In this document: piece after piece, positions 27,301 to 36,300 of the stretch
How positions within the stretch are numbered: the stretch's first letter is position 1
How the letters are laid out: each line of letters starts with the position of its first letter
From: Pteria penguin
Lineage: Eukaryota > Mollusca > Bivalvia > Pterioida > Pteriidae
Reading direction: 5' to 3'
Length of the DNA: 64,000 bases
Assembly: GCA_035048485.1 (NCBI GenBank)
Contig: CM068581.1
Location: 5,360,430-5,424,429 of the forward strand
The notes under the pieces: model-generated
What the model saw: the letters and a program-made list of their open reading frames with translations, nothing else
Told to the model about the DNA's origin: nothing
Databases searched by the model: none
Position numbers and translations under genes: made by a program

Positions 27301-30300
27301 CTGGAATACATTTTCAAGTCCCGAAGTTCTTATTTACCCGGTTTATCTCAAAGTTGGCTTCTTATTGACAATATCTCTCACAGCGTTTACCTTAGACGAC
27401 CGGTCGCTCGCGTGGTGTGATCAATTGACCGTATCGATGTACGAAGCCACAGTGATTATATAATCGATCGAGTCGGTGCGTACCCTGTTATTTATACCAA
27501 ATATTAGTAAATGATGATAGCTTATTAAATTCGACATAGAATTAAATAATTAACATTAAATTTAATTAGCTGCATTTAATTAAAGAGGTTTCTTTACAAT
27601 GTTCATTGATTCATTTTTATTTCGAATCCATGTGTCTGTGTATTTTTATGCAAAGTACTAGTACTAAAATCAAATTATGACATGTGTCTTTATTTTGTCT
27701 TATGTGTTAGCCCGTCCTCGGTTTTAGGTATAGTATAAGACAGTTATATCCAGTATTGAATTTAAATTACCATATTACTGAAAAAGAAACATTACGTTTT
27801 CAGTTTTGGAGTATAATCTCTTATATTCATAAATCATAAAAGGCATGATGAGATTTAGATTAATTATCTAGGAACAATGTGCACCTCTTTATGCGTATTT
27901 ATTGACAAATACATGTACATCTCGTATATCTACTATAATAATCACAAATGTCAAATGAACCGGCGTACGTTAACAACTGCAAGATTTGTGATCCTAAACT
28001 CGAAATTTGGATATCTCGAACTACGGATATCTCGAAGTATTTTCCACGGTCCCTCAGACTTCGAGATATCGAGGTTTGACTGTACATGGATTTTTAAATA
28101 TTAAGAAGAAGAGATAGTGTTGGAAGCTGTCAGAGATTTGAATGAAGACTTTCTATAGTATCTTATTTTTTTTTAATGTAGTATAGTACATGTATATTAT
28201 ATCAATAGCAATAGCTATACAGACATTTCAATTAATGTAATAATACTACGTAAATATTATAATATATAGTCAGAAAAAAGTCTGTTAATCAAACATAGAT
28301 GTGCAGAAGTTACTCTATACAACTCAAATACATTGTAACAGTTATCTACCCATTTCACAGTAGATAACATAATTTGGGGTTGATTGCTTCACCCACAGCA
28401 TATTCTTACAAAACTCAGTTTGTACTTTTTAAGATACTCCTTATCAAGGAGTATCTTACTGTTATCATGCTCAAAGGTCAGATTTACGTCCACCCATCTA
28501 CAACCTTTGAAGAAGTAGTACGATGTGTGTGTGTCAATGTTTGACCATTTTAGCGAGGACAGCTGTGATGATTAATCGATTCAGTGTAAGAGTGTTTCTT
28601 AAAGATAAGTTTTGACCACAATGATGTTAATTCTTTAAGAAAATGTCCCTTCCCCCGCCAAGGTGAAAGCGACAGTGTATGAGTTTATGTTCATCAGTCT
28701 ATTCGCATGATCAATATTCGTGGTGACCAACCTCGTACCTGTTATCCTAGATTTCCTCGCCTCTCCTTTTTCTTTTAAATTTCACACTTTGAAAATGAAA
28801 TGGTTTTTTTTCACACATTTCATATAATAATAAAGATAAAACATTTCAAACTACAAAATGTATAACGATATGGTTTATGAACTGATTTTTATATGTACTT
28901 TCTTTTACCCGAACTACGGTCAAATCGAGATGTCTAGGTACTACTTTATAGTTTTCATTGTAGCCTGAGATTCTCTGCCCTTCTCCCACTTTTGATATCG
29001 GCAGTTTGTGGGAGAGGGTCAGAGAGGCTTTGTTCATGAAAAAATGCAATTTCCACAAACGACCGATATCAAAAGTGGGAGAAGGGCAGAGAATCTCGGA
29101 CTATTTTCATTGCAATACACTGCCGTAACTGAGATTTAAGGACGTATATGGAAAACATCATAACCCAGCATGTAGCCTTCACTAAAGGGATAATGTGTTG
29201 CGTGAAACATTTTTGCTTTTAGTTCATCAATCTCATCGCATAATTTGAATAACCAATCTAGCTTTTAAATATACATGTACATATCAGTATAAAAGAAAAA
29301 ATTAAAAACACCTAACTGGAAAAGATGGACACTCTATCCAGTGGTAGATCCAGGATTTCCGAAAAAGGGGGCCCACATATTGGCACCATGTCTAAAAACT
29401 AGGTCTCACATTGGTAATTAAAATATAGAGAGTAGTGGTTCAAATCCAGCTGTGGTCAAAATTTTTTTTCATTTCTTTACACATCTAAATAAGTTTTTAG
29501 ATGTTTTTCAACACTCAACATATAAAAGTAGGCCATTTTAAGTTGGATCTGGACCATATTTGAAACAATTGTTCATGACCCAGACTTGAAATCAGTCAAC
29601 AAAAGGCCCCACCTAAAGAAAATGACTAACTTGTTGCCCTGAGTCACGTCTTGCAGAAACAAAGCAAATGCTTAATACCAGAATGGATGTGCAAAAAAGT
29701 GTTGATTTTATACCCCCGTCAAAAGACGGGACGTATTATGGTATGGCAATCTCCATCTGTCCGTCCGTCCATCCGCTATGGAACGCAATAACTTAAGTAA
29801 CGTCAGTTGTTTTTCATGAAACTCATACAGAATGCTTTGATAATACAGGGGGAGCGGCCTTTCAATTTTTAGCAAATTCTGTTTTGTCGTTCCATAGTTA
29901 TGGGACTTGCATTTATTTTTACTATGAAAAGATGCTATGAATCGCAATAACTTAAGTAAATGTCAGTTGTTTTTCATGAAACTCATACAGAATGCTTCAA
30001 TAATGTAGGGGAAGATGCCTTTTGATTTTGAGCAAATTCTGTTTCGTCGTTCCGGAGTTATGGGACTTGGATTTTAGTTTTGCTATAGTAAGATGATATG
30101 GAACACAATAACTTTAGTAAAGTCAACTGTTTTTTTATGAAACTAATGTAGAATGCTTAAATAAGGTAAGGAGAGTGGCGTTTTGATTTTGAGCAAATTC
30201 TGTTTTGTCGTTACAGAGTTATGGAACTTGGATTTTTACTATGATAAGATGCTTTGACTACCAGTATGTAACGTGATAACTTGAGTAAACGTCAGTTGTT

Positions 30301-33300
30301 TTTCATGAAACTTATACAGAATGCTTAAATAGTGTAGGGGAAGCAACCTTTCAATTTTTAGCAAATTCCATTTTGTCATTACAGAGTTATGGGACTTGGA
30401 TCCCTCTTTTGGATTTCAATTTTTCGTAACAGTATTACCAAAGAGACCCAAGTTTAGGGGTAATAAAACCATACATTCACATTGAACCCGTCCAAAGTAA
30501 GCGATGGGCATATTAAGCCACGCTAGGCATTGCACTTGCTGTGAAAAATCTTGCCTTTTTTTACACAATACCGATAGAAGCTCAAACAATACGGCAACTG
30601 CAATCCCTTTCTCTATAAAAATATAAAAAAATAATATCAGACCTCTACCAGTGAAACTGGGGGAACCATAGATTTTGTCTCCCTCTGCATGTCCATCTGC
30701 AAATTTTATGAGGTTAAACAAGACAGTAGATTTCCTTGATGTATGTTAGAATCCCCATCTTGCTGACTGGAGGGGACGGTAGTATTTTTAATTATGTTTA
30801 ACTTGTCTGTCTGTATCTATTTTGTCACAAACAGTTCTTTGGACTTTTCTATGTTTCCGGTCTTGCAGACCAAGGGGGTATATAGCGTTTTGGTCCTATG
30901 TCCGTTGGTTGGTCTCTGTCCGTAATTCAGTCCAGCTTTCAATAAAAGTAGCTTAACATTGTAAATGTAAGTGATACAGCTTTCATATTTCACATGTGTA
31001 TTTTTTTGTGGGAACTACTACTAGTACAAAACATTTTGACGTTGTGACCTCTGCCTTGGAGTTTGACCTACATTTTAGGCATAATACTTAATGCTATAAC
31101 TTTTGAATGGTAAGTGATAGGGCTTTCATATTTCAAATGTGTATTTGTAATTAAAATACTTTTCTATTTAGTACCAAAATATTTCACCTTGTGACCTTAA
31201 CCTTGGAGTTTTGCTTACTTTTAGGAAAAAATCTTCATGCTAAAACTTTTGAATGGTAATAAATAGTAAAGCTTTTATTATTGACATGTATATTTCTTGT
31301 GGGAAGACCTGCCTACTAGTTTCAACATTTTGTACCATATGACTTTGATCTTGACCTTCTTTTAAGAATAAATACCTTCAAACAATCTACTGGTACATGT
31401 ACCAACATTTTTTACCTTCATTTTAGAGTTTGACCAACTTTATCTTTGGCAATAACATTTGAAATATTTGTTTGGGTTGTCTGTCTTTTAGTCTATCAAC
31501 TGTCTGTCTGTCCATATGACACTCCGTCTGTTATTCTGTCTCACTGTCAATAAAAGTCATGACAATGTAAATGTAAAACCTATGACTGAATGATTGATAT
31601 GCAGTGTCAATATCTTATTGCCCCAAAAGGAAATCATATTTTGTTTGTTGAGAATCAGTAGTTTTTCAAGTTTTATTAGTTGAATCATAATAAATGGTAT
31701 CCTATACTAACTATTTCACCATAAGAGGTGGGACTTTCCTACTTGGCATATTTGTTACTTCTGATAATATCTTTTTGCTGGTATCAAATCTTTTTTTTTT
31801 TTTTTGGTCATGTGAACATGACCCCTTACAAAGTTTGCTCTTGTTGTCCCCTCGCAACAGTGTTGCAGGGGAGATATAGTAACATTACCATTTGTGATTT
31901 GGGTGCATGCTTTGTTGTTTCTGTAACAAAACCTGTAGACACTTTAGAAGTCACAGTTTTGGCTCTATTGAGTTCATATTTCACATGTAGCTTAAGTGTA
32001 AGGAGAGGAAGATCCCTATTGATTTTGGGGGTTAAAAGGTCAAAGGTTAAGGTCGCAAGATATCCTCATAATAAACTTTAAAGACACTCTAGAAGACACA
32101 GTTTTGGTCTTATTAGGTTAAGACTTCACATATAGCTTAAGTATACAGAAAGGAAGATCCCTCCTGATTTTGAGGTTAAAAGTCAAAGGTTAAGGTCACT
32201 AGAGGTCATCATAGAAAAACAATGTTGACACTTTAGAAGCTACAAATTCACTATTGATTTTAAGATCAAAAGGTCAAAGTCATTGTAGTACCTTTAATTT
32301 TGCTGCCATGAGAGGGGATGCCAAGCTTGGCTTTGCTTTTCTTATACCTTGTTGTCGACCAGGGGCATCAGTGTTTCACAAACACATCTTGTCCTTTGGT
32401 AGTGTTCAATATTATATGAAAGTTGGTATTCAGATCAAGTTAAATCACAGTTTACTGCTTGGCTCAATACTTGCTGATCTGACATAATGGAGAGCATATA
32501 CTGCTTTGACAATACTATCTGATTGCTTGTTAATGATATGTGTTACCTTTCTTATCTGACTGATGCAGTACTTTACCTATCTTATCTGATTGATGCAGTA
32601 CTTTACCTATCTTATCTGACTGATGCAGTACTTCACATATCTTATCTGACTGATTCAGTACTTTAATTTTCTTATCTGACTGATGCACGTATTGCCTTTT
32701 TGATATGACTGATGCAGTACTTGACCTTTTTTTTATCTGATTGATGCAGTACTTGACCGTTCTTATCTGACTGATGCAGTACTTTACCTTTCTTATCTGA
32801 CTGATGCAGTATTTGACCTTTCTTATCTGACTGATGCAGTACTTTACCTTTCTTGTCTGACTGATGCAGTACTTGACCTTTCTTATTTGACTGATGCAGT
32901 ACTTGACCTTTCTTATTTGACTGATGCAGTACTAAGGTTCATTTTTGTCATCCATAGTATTTAGTATACAGATCAGATTGTATTGCTGTATCATTTCATT
33001 ATAGGTTAGAATCTGATGTTAAGAAATTAAAAGCTGACCTTCAGAGCAGTAGGAACACAGAGCAGGAGCTACGATCTCAGATGAATCAGTATATCACAGG
33101 TGATAAATCCCTTAGGTCAGAGCTCTATCAACTGCAGCATGATAATGAAAATTTACAAAATAAGTAAGTATCTGCATAGGTCAACTTCTTGTACAATTTT
33201 CTTCTTATTTACTAGTATGAGAAAATGCTAATATAACGAATCTGTTGTTAAAGTGAATTTCTTGGTTCTTATGCCCATAGAATCAGAGATTTGGGAGGGT

Positions 33301-36300
33301 TTAGTTTTTGGATCTTCTCACTGTAAATGGTAAAGGCCCCATTTTTTACTTTCCACAATTTATGACCCATGTTGAAGTTCATGTTAAAGTTATTTGCCAA
33401 ACAAATATTATTTCATAAAACGGTTTCACTTAGAGCTAAGTGTGTATTAAGGGTGGAAATGTGATTAAATATACTGCATACCTTAGTAGGAGGCACATAG
33501 TGCAGAATTAACTTTCAGGAATTGCTGAAATTTATTAATCTATGAAACCCCAAGCTTGACCCCAATGATAGTCTATATGAAACTCATTCTACATCTCCAA
33601 TTGCTAAGCCAGTAAACTGTTTCTATCTCTGTAGATTAAAGTTATTTAGTAGTCTTTTGTTTGATGTTTATTTGAATATTTGTGTTGTTTATGTGATCCA
33701 TACATGACTTATGTACTTGTACATGCATCATTATCCATTCCTTTTATTTTTAAACTTTCTTCACTTTTCATTGCAGACTTCATAATCTGGTCACAAGCAG
33801 GCAGCAAGATAAACAAAACATAGCAATCCTAGAAAAGAAAATGAACGAAGAACGTAAAATCCGAGCAGGTGTCGAATTACAGCTTAGTACGGAACGTAAA
33901 GCCAAAAAAGTTGAGGAGGCTGCAGCAGCACGTGCTGTAGCTATAGCAACTGCAGCCAGGTCATTATTCTATATCAGACATTTCTTTTAAATACTTAAAC
34001 AATAAAAACATTATCTTATTATAAGAGCAGATAAGGGCAAAAACAAGATTCTGTGCTGTTCAATGATGCCCTATTATTTTCCCTTTGTTTTGGGGGAACC
34101 ACAGTTGCAGTCAGAGCTGCTATGGAGACCAGAGGTGAATGGCATGTAACTCCCCTAAATGTTAAAACAAATCTCAGAAGGCACCATGCTCTTTCTCCTT
34201 GCTCCTATAATGGTAAAAGAAAGTGTATATAGATTATAATGTATTTATTTGTAATGTAACAATACAGCCTCATACAATACGTGTCACAATACTTACACAA
34301 TGATACGATATGTATTGTTCTCTCATATCTGCGTATATGATACAGAGCAGGCCCATGTAATACAGCTATGTGATATTTATGTGTATTACATACCACATGA
34401 TGTCTCAATAAAACGTCAAATAAAAACTCCCTTTTCTACATTGTTTTACATCTTTAAGGCAAGAGACTAACGATCACGATTTAATCATTTAGAATAAACC
34501 AATTTTGAGGACGCTGAACACGAAATTAATATGACAAATTTTCCTGATTCGATAAAGTTGAATATTTTCGGATTTTTTTTTTTTTTTTTTTTAAATTCAA
34601 TATTCAGTCAAAAATATGAAAGAAAAATACTCTTTTATAGTCTGCTATGAAAGATGCATCAGTTACACCCTCAGGGTCTCAAAATCATGCAAAACCCTTG
34701 GCAAGCGACAGGTTTTACTTGATTTTGAGACCCCTCAGGTGTAACTGATGTATCTTTTATAGCCGCCTATAAAAGAGTCTGATATTAATACCGGTACACT
34801 TCTAATCAAGAGGTCAGGTCTATGATTTACTGCTCAAAAGTTAGTTTTTGAGAAAAAAGATGATAAATTATATATAACAATTTAAACTAGAAATAAATAA
34901 TATTAATACAGCATCAAAAAGAATAATTACTTCTATTTGAAACATTATGAATATTGTTACAGAATTCTTTATAGAGAGGAGTACCTGTATAGTTGCTGTG
35001 AAATTTCAGCTCTTGTAGTTGTAACATGTATTCTGGCCCCTGTATATGAAGAGATATCGATTTGGAATTTTAAATTTCTGGAATATTCTTTTGTTTATTA
35101 TAATTCTACATTCTCTATAAGATTAAAATGACATTCTTTACTTGTTAATATAGCATTTTGCCATGCATTGAAAATTATGTTATACCATGGTAAATTTTCT
35201 ACAATGCTTAAAACTGGATCCAGAAATTCAGTATACATTAGATATTACTTGTAAGAGAGATTATTCATACTGTTATTTTTTTTTTTTTCTTTTTTAGAGT
35301 GGAATGCACAGACTCATGTAAAGCTCGTCAGAGAAATATAGAAAATGATATTAAACAACTTAAACGAGATTTACATATGAGAGAAGAACAATACAGACAG
35401 TTAGAATATGAAAATCAGGTATTTTCCTCCTTCCTTGTCTGGATTATCAGTTTTAGCATACAATATAGAGATGTTTGTTTGATTCTTGTTTTACATCCTG
35501 CCAAGGTTTTCTCACTGATATCGTGACAGCATCTGTCTGATGCATTATAGAGAAGTTTGTTTGTTTGATTCTTGTTTTACATCCTGCCAAGGTTTTCTCA
35601 CTGATTGATGATGGCATCTGTCTGATGCATTGTAAGTAATATTGTTTGTTTGATTCTTGTTTTACATCCTGCCAAGGTTTTCTTAATTGATATGATGACA
35701 GCATCTGTCTGATGCATTAAAGAGAAGTTTGTTTGTTTGATTCTTGTTTTACATCCTGCCAAGGTTTTCTCACTGATTGATGACAGCATCTTTCTGATGC
35801 ATTGTAGAGAAGTTTGTTTGTTTGATTCTTGTTTTACATCCTGCCAAGGTTTTCTCACTGATTGATGACAGCATCTGTCTGATGCATTGTAGAGAATATT
35901 GTTTGTTTGATTCTTGTTTTACATCCTGCCAAGGTTTTCTCGCTGATATGATGACAGCATCTGTCTGATGCATTATAGAGAAGTTTGTTTGATTCTTGTT
36001 TTACATCCTGCCAAGGTTTTCTCGCTGATATGATGACAGCATCAGTCTGATGCATTATAGAGGTTTGTTTGATTCTTGTTTTACATCCTGCCAAGGTTTT
36101 TTCACTGATGACAGCATCTGTCATGCATTGTAGAGAAGTTTGTTTGTTTGATTTTTGTTTTACATCCTGCCAAGGTTTTTCTCGCTGATATGATGACAGC
36201 ATCGAGGTTTATTTGTTTGATTTTTGTTTTACATCCTGCCAAGGTTTTCTCACTGATATGATGACAGCATCTGTCTGATGCATTATAGAGAAGTTTGTTT

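Noticed and set aside
31806..31823. Palindrome GGTCATGTGAACATGACC as a nuclear-receptor inverted repeat
   Set aside because: The half-sites are spaced unlike known receptor dimers, and it sits just before another hairpin head; more likely part of repeat structure.
32550..32935. Possible CRISPR array
   Set aside because: Units abut with no unique spacers; it is a 30-bp minisatellite in an animal intron.
35453..36202. Chain of - strand frames with repeated KPWQDVKQESNK
   Set aside because: Translation of the SINE-derived satellite; frames break between units.
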